NCBI GenBank assembly: GCA_963781155.1 | Contig: CAWAEC010000006.1 | Coordinates: 744,001-808,000 of the forward strand | Length of the DNA: 64,000 nucleotides | From: PALSA-693 sp963781155 | Lineage (GTDB): Bacteria; Actinomycetota; Acidimicrobiia; Acidimicrobiales; Palsa-688 | Direction: 5' to 3' | Part shown: piece after piece, positions 34,665 through 42,498 of the stretch | Layout: each line of letters opens with the position of its first letter | Position numbering within the stretch: the stretch's first letter is position 1 | Notes under the pieces: generated by a model | Database searches by the model: none | What the model was told of the DNA's origin: nothing | The model's input: the letters and a program-made list of their open reading frames with translations, nothing else | Position numbers and translations under genes: made by a program

Positions 34665-34908
34665 GGTCGTCGCCAGCAGAGTGCACGGCCGGTATTTGGG
34701 GACGCGGCCACGCCCGAAAGGGGAGGGGCGAGCGCCAATCAGTCAACGCGGGGCCAGCCCGGCGCCCGGCCTCGTCCCGGCACCGGCAAGCCCAACCCGT
34801 GGGCCAACCTCGCCGCGGTAGAACAATCCCCCCCGATCTGGTGACAACCTCGGGCAGTTGCCCAGAGCACTTCGTTCGGCCGGCCGCGGCCGGCCGGTCT
34901 GGTTCAGA

Positions 34909-34914
34909 CATACT
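34909..34914 (+). promoter_or_regulatory. -10 box of a probable leaderless promoter
   Basis: CATACT is 6 nt before the ATG at 34921, and no Shine-Dalgarno sequence lies between. Confidence 0.55.
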
Positions 34915-34920
34915 GGCCCG

Positions 34921-35964
34921 ATGCGTATCGGCGTGGGACTCGACGCCCGACTGGGCCTCAGCTTCGCGGGCTTGCGCGAGGCCGGGCGCGAAGCCGCCCA
35001 CCTCGGTTTTGAGAGCCTGTGGACCCCGGCCGGTGGAGTGCCCGACGCCTTCCACGTTTGCGCGGCCTGGGCCGAGGACGTGCCGCTGTGGACAGGGATC
35101 TCGGTCGTGCCGGCGGCCCGCATGTGGACCCCGCTGGCGCTGGCCGTCCAGGCCGCCACCGTCGGGCTGCGCTCCGGGGGCCGGTTCGTGGCCGGGATCG
35201 GCACGGGCGGCTACGGCCCGGGATTCTGGGCCTCTATCGGGCTGCCCGACCGGCCCATCGCGGTCATGCGCGACTACCTCACCACGGTGCGGGCCTTGCT
35301 CGCCGGGGAGGCGGTCAGTTACGAGGGTCCGGCCGGGCGGCTCCGGGGCGCGTCACTTGGCGTAGCCGACTTGCCGGTTGTTCCGGTGTACCTGGCCGCC
35401 CTCGGGCCGCAAATGCTGCGGCTGGCCGGCGAGCTGTCGGACGGTGCGCTGCTCAACTGGGCCACCCCGGAGCGGATCGCCCAGAGCCGGCGTCTGGTGG
35501 CCGAAGGGGCGAGTCGCGCCGGACGTGATCCCGCCCAGGTACCGGTGGCCATGTACATCCGCGTGTGCATCGACGAGGATCGTGCGGCGGCGCGCCGGGC
35601 CTTCGGCGCCCAGGTGCTGGCGTACGCCATGGGTCGCCCGGGCACCCCGCCGACCGCCGGCTACCGGGGTCTCTTCGCCCAGATGGGCTTCGACGAGGTC
35701 CTGTCCGACCTGGAGGAGCGCAGCCGCCAGGGCGAGCCTCTCGAGGCCCTGGTCGACGCCGCTCCCGACGACATGTTCCAGGCGGTCGGCTATTACGGGC
35801 CCGCCTCCGGCGCCGCTTCCGCCTACGCCCGGCTGACCGTCGGGCTGGACGAGACGATGGTCCGGATTGTGACGGCGCGCCCGGGGCTGGAGCCGGTGGT
35901 CGCGGCCTTGGAAGCGCTCACCCCCGATCGCATCCGGGCGGCCATGCGCGCCGCGAGCCCCTGA
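34921..35964 (+). CDS. LLM class flavin-dependent oxidoreductase
   Basis: The 347-residue TIM-barrel protein begins MRIGVGLDARLGLSFAGLRE and has GREAAHLGFESLWTPAGG, SGGRFVAGIGTGGYGPGFWA and PVYLAALGPQMLRLAGELSD with GALLNW. The last two are strong marks of F420-dependent LLM enzymes (methylene-H4MPT reductase-like). The Gly-rich GIGTGGYG is the cofactor loop. It is longer than the two other LLM proteins of the window by about 30-50 residues and is not close to them in sequence. It is a single gene; substrate unknown. Confidence 0.85.
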   Translation: MRIGVGLDARLGLSFAGLREAGREAAHLGFESLWTPAGGVPDAFHVCAAWAEDVPLWTGISVVPAARMWTPLALAVQAATVGLRSGGRFVAGIGTGGYGPGFWASIGLPDRPIAVMRDYLTTVRALLAGEAVSYEGPAGRLRGASLGVADLPVVPVYLAALGPQMLRLAGELSDGALLNWATPERIAQSRRLVAEGASRAGRDPAQVPVAMYIRVCIDEDRAAARRAFGAQVLAYAMGRPGTPPTAGYRGLFAQMGFDEVLSDLEERSRQGEPLEALVDAAPDDMFQAVGYYGPASGAASAYARLTVGLDETMVRIVTARPGLEPVVAALEALTPDRIRAAMRAASP

Positions 35965-36200
35965 GTTCCCGCCGGGACCCACCGGCGAGAAAAGAATGTC
36001 CGTAGTTGCCCGGTTTCAGGGCATTTGCGGTCGGCAATGCGCCATCGATCACCCAAAAGGGGTGGTCCTGACTTCTACGCTGCGCTTGAGTATTCCGCTG
36101 CAAGCCGGGACAGACCCGGCCGACATGGCAGTTACCAGGCCGGCCGTGATGGGACCCCCTTCACGTCGCGGCAAGTTGGTGCAAAAAAAGGAGAGCAACC

Positions 36201-36593
36201 GTGCTGGCGTACACCTACCCGCTGCTGGACATCTTCTGGACGATGCTGTGGTTCTTCGCCTTCTTCATCTGGATCTGGCTCCTGATCATCGTCTTCGCCG
36301 ACATCTTCCGCAGCCATGACATGGGCGGTCTGGCCAAAGCCCTTTGGGTTATTGTGATAATCTTCCTACCACTTCTTGGGGTTTTGATATATTTGATTGC
36401 AAGAGGTGGCAAGATGCACGAGCATGCCGCTGCCGATGCCCAGGCCCAAGACGAAGCGTTCCGCGCCTATGTCCAGCAGGCGGCGGGGGAAAACAGCAGC
36501 GCCGACCAGCTCGCCAAGCTGGCCGACCTCAAGGCCTCGGGCGCCATCACCGATGCGGAGTTCGAAGCGGGGAAGGCCAAGATCCTGAGCTGA
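36201..36593 (+). CDS. PLDc_N-type membrane protein with SHOCT domain
   Basis: The 130-residue protein has two membrane helices (about residues 10-35 and 45-68). The second is followed by the PLDc_N-like pattern KALWVIVIIFLPLLGVLIYL and then ARGG. A polar linker leads to a C-terminal SHOCT motif, ADQLAKLADLKASGAITDAE with FEAGKAKIL. Such proteins are small membrane-anchored factors of unknown role. The GTG start is supported by an AAAAAAGGAGAG just upstream. The local DNA around 36350-36400 is AT-richer than the surroundings. Just after the stop, an 8-bp tandem repeat begins. Confidence 0.85.
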   Translation: MLAYTYPLLDIFWTMLWFFAFFIWIWLLIIVFADIFRSHDMGGLAKALWVIVIIFLPLLGVLIYLIARGGKMHEHAAADAQAQDEAFRAYVQQAAGENSSADQLAKLADLKASGAITDAEFEAGKAKILS

Positions 36594-36619
36594 CCACCTG
36601 ACCACCTGACCACCTGACC
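36591..36619. repeat. 8-bp tandem repeat (TGACCACC, 3.6 copies)
   Basis: TGACCACC is repeated three times and a partial fourth time, overlapping the stop codon of the SHOCT gene. It lies between convergent genes. Its role is unknown; it may simply be a slippage product. Confidence 0.8.
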
Positions 36620-36639
36620 GCAGAGAGTCCTCGCGCCGG

Positions 36640-37191
36640 CTACGCCCAGCGCCGGAACTCCCCGCCGTACCACAACAAACCCGGCCGAGGTGGACCCAGG
36701 CGGATGTCGTCGACATCCGCCTCCACCAGGTCGGACCAACCGGTCGCCCGCCGATCCGTGACCCGGCAGTCCAGCTGGTCCGGAGCCGCCAACAGACGAG
36801 GTCCGTACGGTCCCTCCTCCACCTCCAGCAGGTCTCCGGCCGCGCCCAGCGACCCCGCGAAATGCTGGGCCAACCGGCGGTGGTCCGCCCGGTCGGCGAG
36901 CAAATGGACGACAAACACGCCCCGCTGCTCGATGGCCCCCGCGAGGTCGGTGTCCGGCCCGATCAGGCCGACCAGCCGCCCAGGTTCCCCCTGGGCCAAA
37001 AGAACCGAGGACACGGTGAGCCCGGCCCAATCGCCGGCGTCGCCGGCGGTCCAGACGGTAACCGGCGCCGGCAGCCGCCCCCGGGCCTGCCGGAGCGGGT
37101 CCCGCGCTTCGGGCGGGTCGGCCCACGGGTTCCCGAACCGAACAGACGAGCCCCCTTCGGGCGACCGTTCGCTTCCACTCACCGGCTCCAC
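36640..37191 (-). CDS. Flavin reductase-like (FMN-binding) protein
   Basis: The 183-residue protein has the flavin reductase split-barrel features: PVTVWTAGDAGDWAGLTVSS near residue 45-65 (FMN phosphate loop), a LVGLIGPDTDLAGAIEQRGV segment, VVHLLADRADHRRLAQHFAG and the C-terminal PGLLWYGGEFRRWA. It would bind FMN and perhaps supply reduced flavin or act as an NADPH-FMN oxidoreductase. GTG at 37191 is preceded by GAGGTGGGG at a good spacing; the frame is open much further upstream, over the neighbour, without similarity. The stop of the DUF72 gene lies 14 nt upstream, so the two may share a transcript. Confidence 0.8.
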   Translation of the reverse strand: MEPVSGSERSPEGGSSVRFGNPWADPPEARDPLRQARGRLPAPVTVWTAGDAGDWAGLTVSSVLLAQGEPGRLVGLIGPDTDLAGAIEQRGVFVVHLLADRADHRRLAQHFAGSLGAAGDLLEVEEGPYGPRLLAAPDQLDCRVTDRRATGWSDLVEADVDDIRLGPPRPGLLWYGGEFRRWA

Positions 37192-37204
37192 GGTACGCCC
37201 CACC

Positions 37205-37981
37205 TCACTCGGCCGAGGTGGGAGTCTCCGCGGCCGCTGGTACGCGGGTAGGGCAGAGGCCCGCCTTCCGCACAGCCCCGGCAAACTGGCGGGCGTCGCG
37301 GGGGGCACACCCGTGCATGTCGTTGTTGAAGTACACGAAGACCTGAGCGGACCCAGGCCATAGCCCGGCCAGATGCTTGGCCCAGGACTCGAGTGCCGTC
37401 CGTCCATAGCAGGACGGTGGCCGGCCCCGCCCCTGATGGAATCGCACATACCCCCAGGTCGCCGTACGCCAAAACGGTGTATGCGGCCCTCTGGTATCGG
37501 TGAGCACCAGCGCCGCGTCGTGTTCCTCCAGCAGGCGCCGGGTTTCGGGGACAAACCAGCTCTCATGACGGAACTCCACCGCGACGGGGATCGGCGCGAA
37601 CGCGGCCAGGGTGCGGCCGAGAGCGGCAGTGTCGATCCTCAGGGTCGGAGGGAGTTGGAGCAGGACCGGCCCTCGCTTGGGGCCGAGACCGGCCATGCGC
37701 TGGCGAAGACGTTGCACCGGTTCGTCGGGTTCCTGCAGCCGTCGAATGTGGGTGAGGTAGCGACTGGCTTTCACCGCAAACAGGAAGTCTTCCGGGACTA
37801 CGGCAGCCCACCCGGCGAACGCGGCCGCTTCGGGCAGGCGATAAAAGGCGTTGTTGATCTCCACCGTGGCAAAGCGCCTGGCGTAGTGGCTGAGCCATTC
37901 GCGGGTGGGAAGCTTCGACGGATACAGGAGGCCTCGCCAGTGCGAGTAATGCCAGCCAGATGTCCCGATGCGCACCGTCAT
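37205..37981 (-). CDS. DUF72 family protein
   Basis: The 258-residue protein has the DUF72 (YecE-like) pattern: MTVRIGTSGWHYSHWRGLLY followed by P, FATVEINNAFYRLPE, FAVKASRYLTHIRRL, PIPVAVEFRHESWF and the end VFVYFNNDMHGCAPRDARQF. The fold is a TIM barrel related to AP-endonuclease-like enzymes; the activity is unknown. The HisGly/Asn-Asn-Asp sequence near the end is the conserved putative active-site part. It is the upstream gene of the pair with the flavin reductase-like gene. Confidence 0.88.
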   Translation of the reverse strand: MTVRIGTSGWHYSHWRGLLYPSKLPTREWLSHYARRFATVEINNAFYRLPEAAAFAGWAAVVPEDFLFAVKASRYLTHIRRLQEPDEPVQRLRQRMAGLGPKRGPVLLQLPPTLRIDTAALGRTLAAFAPIPVAVEFRHESWFVPETRRLLEEHDAALVLTDTRGPHTPFWRTATWGYVRFHQGRGRPPSCYGRTALESWAKHLAGLWPGSAQVFVYFNNDMHGCAPRDARQFAGAVRKAGLCPTRVPAAAETPTSAE

Positions 37982-38124
37982 GGCGCGGTTTTACCCTGCT
38001 CCCGTCGACTGCGCCCAGCGGGGAATCCCGGCTTTGGGAGATCCAGCCCCGACAGCCATCTTTTCCTGCCGGCGGCCATACAGGGCGACGGTATTGGAAG
38101 AGAGCTGTCGCTATGGCCGGGTCT

Positions 38125-38336
38125 TTATCCAACAATTCCCGGCGGGTCCGTATCCGCGACCGGACCGTGATCCCGGCAACGCGCCGTCCATCCGGTCGGG
38201 ATGATCACCACCCGCAGCCGCCGTCCGCATGTCGGGCAATAACGGGGCGGTTCGTAGCTCCCCCGGCACCGCCCTGCGGTCGGACAGATAGCCGTCGTGT
38301 TTCCACACCCGGTGCAATGTCGACCGGGGGGCCCAC
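38125..38336 (-). pseudogene. bsaP: Biotin synthase auxiliary protein BsaP, start region frameshifted
   Basis: Downstream of bioB an open frame encodes CTGCGNTTAICPTAGRCRGS, YEPPRYCPTCGRRLRVVIIP and TGWTARCRDHG. The two CxxC pairs with EPPRYC and the basic GW-ARC end match BsaP, the small protein that actinobacterial BioB needs to rebuild its iron-sulfur cluster. No start codon lies in this frame. A GTG 2 nt after the bioB stop becomes in-frame if the six-base C/G run at 38326-38331 has one more base, giving VGPPGRH before CTGC. The gene would be about 70 residues. Coupling with bioB supports the assignment. Confidence 0.72.
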
Positions 38337-38338
38337 CG

Positions 38339-39349
38339 TCAGATGACGTTGGACACCGCCCCGATCGGCATGCGCAGATCGCGGAGCATGGCGAGGTCGG
38401 CGTCGGGACTGCGACCCAGGGTGGTGAGGTAGTTGCCCACGATCAAGGCGTTGATGCCGGCCGTCATGCCCATCGCCTGGAGTTCGCCAAGTGTCAGCTC
38501 ACGCCCGCCGGCATAGCGCAAAATGACGTCGGGCAGACCGAGGCGGAAGAGGGCGATCCAACGGATGGCGTCAAGTGGCCGGACCGGTTTGCGGATCGAG
38601 AGAGGAGTGCCCGGGCGGGGGTCGAGAAAATTGACCGGGACCTCGGTCGGCGCCAAGTCCTGGAGCTGTCCGATGAGCTCCAGACGCTGGGCATCGGTCT
38701 CTCCCATGCCGAGCAGCACACCGCAGCACAGCTGCATACCGGTGCGGCGCACCTCAACGCACGTCTCATATCGCTCGTCCCAGGTGTGTGTCGTCACGAT
38801 ATGAGGGAAAAAGGACCGGGCCGTTTCCAGGTTGTGGTTGTACCGGTGCACACCCCCGGCGGCCAGACGAGCCGCCTGTGATCGGTCGAGGATCCCCGCC
38901 GATACCGCCACATTGAGCCCGCTGGCAGCGCGGACCATGGGAACCAGTTCGAGCAAGCGTTGCATGGTTCGCTCGTCAGGACCCCTCACGGCCAGCACGA
39001 TGCAAAACTCCGTCGCGCCGAGCCCGGCCGTCTGGCGGGCCGCTTCCAGCACCTGTTCCGTGTCGAGGAAGGGGGTGGCCAGCACAGGCGTGTCGAATCG
39101 GGACGACTGAGCGCAGAAGTGGCAGTCTTCCGGGCAGCCTCCGGTCTTGGCCGACAGGATGCCCTCGACCTCGACGGTGTCACCGCACCAGGCCAGGCGA
39201 ACCTCATGGGCCAGCGCCGCGAGCGACGGGACCAGCACATCCGGCAGGCCGGCCAGCGTGGCCAGCTCGGCCGCCGTCAGCCGCTGGCGCCGGGTGACCA
39301 TCTGTTCCCGGGCCTGGGCAATGTCAGAGAGGGCCGCAGAGGAAGGCAC
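38339..39349 (-). CDS. bioB: Biotin synthase
   Basis: The 336-residue radical SAM enzyme inserts sulfur into dethiobiotin to make biotin. The SAM cluster motif is GGCPEDCHFCAQ near residue 70, followed by YNHNLETARSFFP and the second-cluster region GVLLGMGET and NFLDPRPGTPL. The C-terminal AGINALIVGNYLTTLGR is conserved. The first in-frame GTG at 39349 gives a slightly long N-terminus; a start near MVTRRQRLTAAEL is possible and there is no clear ribosome site. The BsaP gene follows. No other bio genes are near, and the AOS enzyme at 41106 is not a close match to BioF. Confidence 0.93.
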   Translation of the reverse strand: MPSSAALSDIAQAREQMVTRRQRLTAAELATLAGLPDVLVPSLAALAHEVRLAWCGDTVEVEGILSAKTGGCPEDCHFCAQSSRFDTPVLATPFLDTEQVLEAARQTAGLGATEFCIVLAVRGPDERTMQRLLELVPMVRAASGLNVAVSAGILDRSQAARLAAGGVHRYNHNLETARSFFPHIVTTHTWDERYETCVEVRRTGMQLCCGVLLGMGETDAQRLELIGQLQDLAPTEVPVNFLDPRPGTPLSIRKPVRPLDAIRWIALFRLGLPDVILRYAGGRELTLGELQAMGMTAGINALIVGNYLTTLGRSPDADLAMLRDLRMPIGAVSNVI

Positions 39350-39369
39350 GGGCGTGGATCGTCGGGGAC

Positions 39370-39413
39370 CGGGCGAGGCCAGGGCGAGGACAGGGTGAGG
39401 ACAGGGCGAGGAC
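39370..39413. repeat. 11-bp tandem repeat (about 4 copies)
   Basis: AGGGCGAGGAC-type units are repeated every 11 bp (39370, 39381, 39392, 39403) between bioB and the next, divergent gene. The period is close to a helical turn, so protein binding is possible; slippage is the simpler view. Confidence 0.7.
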
Positions 39414-39452
39414 GCGGATTACAGCTTCCGCCTGCTGGGTAGGTTCCAGACG

Positions 39453-39797
39453 ATGGCCACTGAACGACAGAAGGAAGCGGCTCGTCGGAACCTGGTAAAA
39501 GCGCGGCAGGCGCAGAGCGCCCGGGCCCACGGGGAGCAGGTCCCGCGCCGAACTCAGGGTCTGAGCACCGCGGAACAAGACCGGCTGGATGCTTCGGAGT
39601 TCGCCTTTCCGGACGAGCGCAAGGAGCCTCTCACCGACGCCGGCCATGTTCGGAATGCGATTGCCCGGTTCGACCAGGTCGAAGGGGTGACCGACGCCGA
39701 GCGGGATGCGGCCTGGCGGCGGATCATGGACGCAGCCGGCCGCTACGGCGTGCGGGTATCGGAGGGTGATTGGCGGGAGCTGTTCCAGCGCACCTGA
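39453..39797 (+). CDS. Small conserved protein (DUF6582-like)
   Basis: The 114-residue protein has a basic helical N-terminus (TERQKEAARRNLVKARQAQS) and a conserved second half, FAFPDERKEPLTDAGHVRNA then IARFDQVEGVTDAERDAAWR with RIMDAAGRYGV. The second half is the part found in many actinobacterial and phage-like small proteins. No function is known. It may bind nucleic acid through the basic arm; this is speculation. Confidence 0.75.
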   Translation: MATERQKEAARRNLVKARQAQSARAHGEQVPRRTQGLSTAEQDRLDASEFAFPDERKEPLTDAGHVRNAIARFDQVEGVTDAERDAAWRRIMDAAGRYGVRVSEGDWRELFQRT

Positions 39798-39834
39798 GCG
39801 GAATGCGTCTTCGTGGTGAGCGGTTGTCACCCTC

Positions 39835-40224
39835 ATGAGCGAAGGCCATCGGATCAACATCACGCCAAGTCATGCGCACGTCGCGGTGAGCGTGGGCGGG
39901 ACGGAAGTCGCCGCCTCGGACCGCGCCGTGGTACTCGAGGAGACGGGCCTGCCACCGCGCTACTACCTGCCGCCGGAGGATGTCCGAGTCGACCTGCTGC
40001 GGCCGACTACGAGCGCCACGACCTGCCCGTTCAAGGGGCAGGCATCGTACTGGTCTCTGCAGGTTGGTGATCAGGTGTACGACGACGTCGTGTGGAGCTA
40101 TCAGGAGCCCATACCGGCCGCGGCCGGGATCACCGGCCTCTTGTGCTTCTTCAACGAGCGAGTCGACCTTCGAGTCGGTGGGACGCTGCTGCCTACGCCG
40201 GAGACGCCCTTCTCCCGTTCGTGA
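39835..40224 (+). CDS. DUF427 domain protein
   Basis: The 129-residue protein is a DUF427 beta-barrel protein: HVAVSVGGTEVAASDRAVVL, PPRYYLPPEDVRVDLLRPTT, TCPFKGQASYWSLQVGD and the VVWSYQEPIPAAAGITGLLC region ending FFNERVDL. The conserved Tyr-Tyr-x-Pro and CPFKG are the family marks. The function of the family is not established. It follows the DUF6582-like gene by 37 bp in the same direction. Confidence 0.88.
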   Translation: MSEGHRINITPSHAHVAVSVGGTEVAASDRAVVLEETGLPPRYYLPPEDVRVDLLRPTTSATTCPFKGQASYWSLQVGDQVYDDVVWSYQEPIPAAAGITGLLCFFNERVDLRVGGTLLPTPETPFSRS

Positions 40225-40338
40225 GCCCTTTTTTTCGTAAGCAGGGACCCGGCCAGGCCGGTCCAGGCCGAGGTCGGGGTCGGGGTCGCGAGGACGCATG
40301 CAAGGCGCGAGACCGCCCCGGCAGTACCCTCTTCAGCG

Positions 40339-41109
40339 ATGTCGATGCCGCCGATGACGGCGCGGGACCGGGCTCTGGCCGTGGCCAACGAAGCGGGGGC
40401 CCGGGTCCTGCACCGTATCGAGCGTCAGGTGGTGCGCTCGTCGCTCGTCCCCACGACGCCGTTCGTACCGCTCCGGGTGTTCGACTGGATTCCCGACCTG
40501 GAAGCCCATTGGCAGACGATTCGCGGCGAGCTCGACCAGGTGCTCAGCTACCGTGAGGCGCTCCCCAACTTTCAGGACATCTCCGTTGACCAGGCGTCAC
40601 TCACCGACGACGACGGGTGGAAGACCTTCTTCTTCTCCGGCTACGGGTTCCGGTCCGAAGCCAACTGTGCCCGCTGCCCGGCCACCGCGGCCCTGCTCGA
40701 CCGTGTGCCCGGGTTGACCACGGCGTTCTTCTCGATCCTCGCCCCGCACAAACGCATCGGCGAGCACCGCGGTCCCTGGCGCGGGGTGCTGCGCTACCAC
40801 CTGGCGTTGTTGGTTCCCGAGCCACACGACCGGGCGGGTATATCCGTTGACGGGCAGGTCGCCCACTGGGAGGAGGGGCACAGCTTGCTCTTCGATGACG
40901 GCTACGAACATCACGCCTGGAATGACACCGACGGCGTTCGGGTCGTCCTCTTCGCAGACGTGATCCGGCCCCTCAAGCCGCCCCTGGACCAGATCAATCG
41001 GGCCCTGATCGCCGCGATCGGCCGGTCGCCGTACATCCGCGACGCCCGCAACCGCCATGAGGCCTGGGAACGCCGATTCGAAGCCGCCCGGGCCGGGAGC
41101 GGCCGGTGA
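40339..41109 (+). CDS. Aspartyl/asparaginyl beta-hydroxylase (AspH/LpxO-type) family dioxygenase
   Basis: The 256-residue protein is a 2-oxoglutarate/Fe(II) dioxygenase of the AspH family, which also includes LpxO, the hydroxylase of lipid acyl chains. The metal site is visible as PHKRIGEHRGPWRGVLRYHL (first His-x-x-...-His and the Arg region) and DDGYEHHAWNDTDGVRVVLF (last His, then the 2-oxoglutarate Arg). The N-terminal 100 residues are helical, as in LpxO-like proteins. TACCCT lies 8 nt before the ATG. Its end overlaps the AOS enzyme start by 4 nt. A lipid or sphingoid hydroxylation role is inferred from this coupling. Confidence 0.85.
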   Translation: MSMPPMTARDRALAVANEAGARVLHRIERQVVRSSLVPTTPFVPLRVFDWIPDLEAHWQTIRGELDQVLSYREALPNFQDISVDQASLTDDDGWKTFFFSGYGFRSEANCARCPATAALLDRVPGLTTAFFSILAPHKRIGEHRGPWRGVLRYHLALLVPEPHDRAGISVDGQVAHWEEGHSLLFDDGYEHHAWNDTDGVRVVLFADVIRPLKPPLDQINRALIAAIGRSPYIRDARNRHEAWERRFEAARAGSGR

Positions 41110-42374
41110 GTCACCCCCGGGGGGACTGGGATCAGGATCCGGGGTACGAGGCGCAGAGCCCGGCAGGCTCATCGGCCCCGAACAAGCCGGCGGCGGACGT
41201 CTTCGCCAAGGTCGCGGATGCCCGGCTCGAGGAGTACCGGCTGGCGGAGTCACTGGATCTGATCCCCTTCTACCGCGAACTCGATGGCGAGATCGGGCCC
41301 ACTGTCACGTTCCGGGGCCGCCAGGTGGTGATGCTCGGTTCCAATAACTACCTGGGCCTGACGACCGATGCGCGAGTCCGGGCGGCGGCGTCCGCAGCGA
41401 TGGCCCGGTACGGCACCGGCGTGACCGGCAGCCGCCTCCTCAACGGCAGCCTGACGATCCACCGGGAGCTGGAAGAACTGCTCGCCGACTGGGTCGGGCT
41501 GGAGGCCGCCCTGGTCTTCACGACCGGTTACGCGGCCAACCTGGGTCTCCTGGGTGCCCTGGTCGGCCGGGACGACGCTGCCATCGTCGATTCGGCCGCC
41601 CATGCCAGCCTGGTGGACGGCGGCCGCTTCTCCGAGGGGACCCTCCGGGCGTTCCGTCACAACCGGGCCAACAGCCTGCGTCGGACCCTGCGGTCGTGGC
41701 GGGAGCAGCCCGGCGCCGGCGGGGCCCTGGTCGCCGTCGACGGTATCTATTCCATGGAGGGCGACTGGGCCCCCCTCCCCGAGATCGCCGCGCTCTGTCG
41801 CGACTTCGGGGCCCGGTTGCTGGTCGACGAGGCGCACGCCCTGGGTGTGGTGGGACCGCGGGGCGCTGGAACGGCTGCCGCCAGCGGCGTTCAGCCCGAC
41901 CTGATCATGGGCACGTTCTCCAAGTCACTTGCCAGCTGCGGTGGGTTCATCGCCGGGCCGCGGCCGGTCATCGAGTACCTGAAAGTCACGTGCAGGCCGC
42001 TGATGTTCACGGCGTCGGGCGTGCCGGCTGCTCTGGGGGCGGCCTTGGAAGCCGCCCGGATCGCCCAAACCGAGGACTGGCGCCGCGCCGCGGTCACCAC
42101 GCGGGCCACGCAGCTCCGCACCGGCCTGGCCGAGCTGGGGCTGGATGTGGCCACCGGGATGCGCAGCCCGATCGTCGGGGTGCGAGTCGGCGACAACTGG
42201 GAAGCCGGGCTGCTCTGGAAGGCGCTGCTGGACGAGGGCGTCTACACCAACTGCGTGATCCCGCCGGCGGTTCCCCGGGCCGTCTTGCGGGCGTCGGTGA
42301 TGGCAACCCATACCGAGGCCGACATCGAGCGGGCCCTCCAGGGATTTTCGGTCGTCCTGAGCCGGCGGCGGTGA
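41106..42374 (+). CDS. Alpha-oxoamine synthase, serine palmitoyltransferase-like
   Basis: The 422-residue PLP enzyme condenses an amino acid with an acyl-CoA with loss of CO2. Conserved parts are GSNNYLGLTTDARVRAAAS, the stacking His in DSAAHASLVDGG, DEAHALGVVGPRGAG and the PLP Lys in GTFSKSLASCGGFIAG. The TFSKS form and the following EYLKVTCRPLMFTASGVPAA resemble serine palmitoyltransferases more than BioF or KBL, whose Lys motif reads TLGKA. The first 40 residues are a variable polar region. Its GTG/ATG overlap with the AspH-like gene couples the two. With the GNAT protein downstream it may make a sphingolipid-like lipid. Confidence 0.82.
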   Translation: MSHPRGDWDQDPGYEAQSPAGSSAPNKPAADVFAKVADARLEEYRLAESLDLIPFYRELDGEIGPTVTFRGRQVVMLGSNNYLGLTTDARVRAAASAAMARYGTGVTGSRLLNGSLTIHRELEELLADWVGLEAALVFTTGYAANLGLLGALVGRDDAAIVDSAAHASLVDGGRFSEGTLRAFRHNRANSLRRTLRSWREQPGAGGALVAVDGIYSMEGDWAPLPEIAALCRDFGARLLVDEAHALGVVGPRGAGTAAASGVQPDLIMGTFSKSLASCGGFIAGPRPVIEYLKVTCRPLMFTASGVPAALGAALEAARIAQTEDWRRAAVTTRATQLRTGLAELGLDVATGMRSPIVGVRVGDNWEAGLLWKALLDEGVYTNCVIPPAVPRAVLRASVMATHTEADIERALQGFSVVLSRRR

Positions 42375-42498
42375 TCCCGCCGCCGATGGCGGCGGATGTA
42401 GAGAGGGCTGACTCCGACCGTGGTGCGGCGCCGCCGCGCTGCTGCGCTGCCGTCGAGGGTTTGCGGTCGTGCCGGGCCAGAGGTGGGCCCGGGCCCGG

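Larger units (their letters stand above)
34364..34920. other. Non-coding stretch with repeated hairpins
   Basis: No gene is supported in this 557-bp divergent region. It holds the promoter of the NHL gene, the hairpin pair listed at 34541-34664, and the -10 box of the LLM gene. Open frames here on several strands are by-products of the GC-rich repeats. Confidence 0.6.

Noticed and set aside
34381..34844. Open frames in the region upstream of the NHL gene
   Set aside because: They run through the repeated hairpins and have no start signals or similarity; the sequence is better seen as non-coding.
38111..38317. A 68-codon minus-strand frame downstream of bioB
   Set aside because: It is out of frame with the CxxC-containing BsaP reading, which has recognisable motifs, so it is a shadow.
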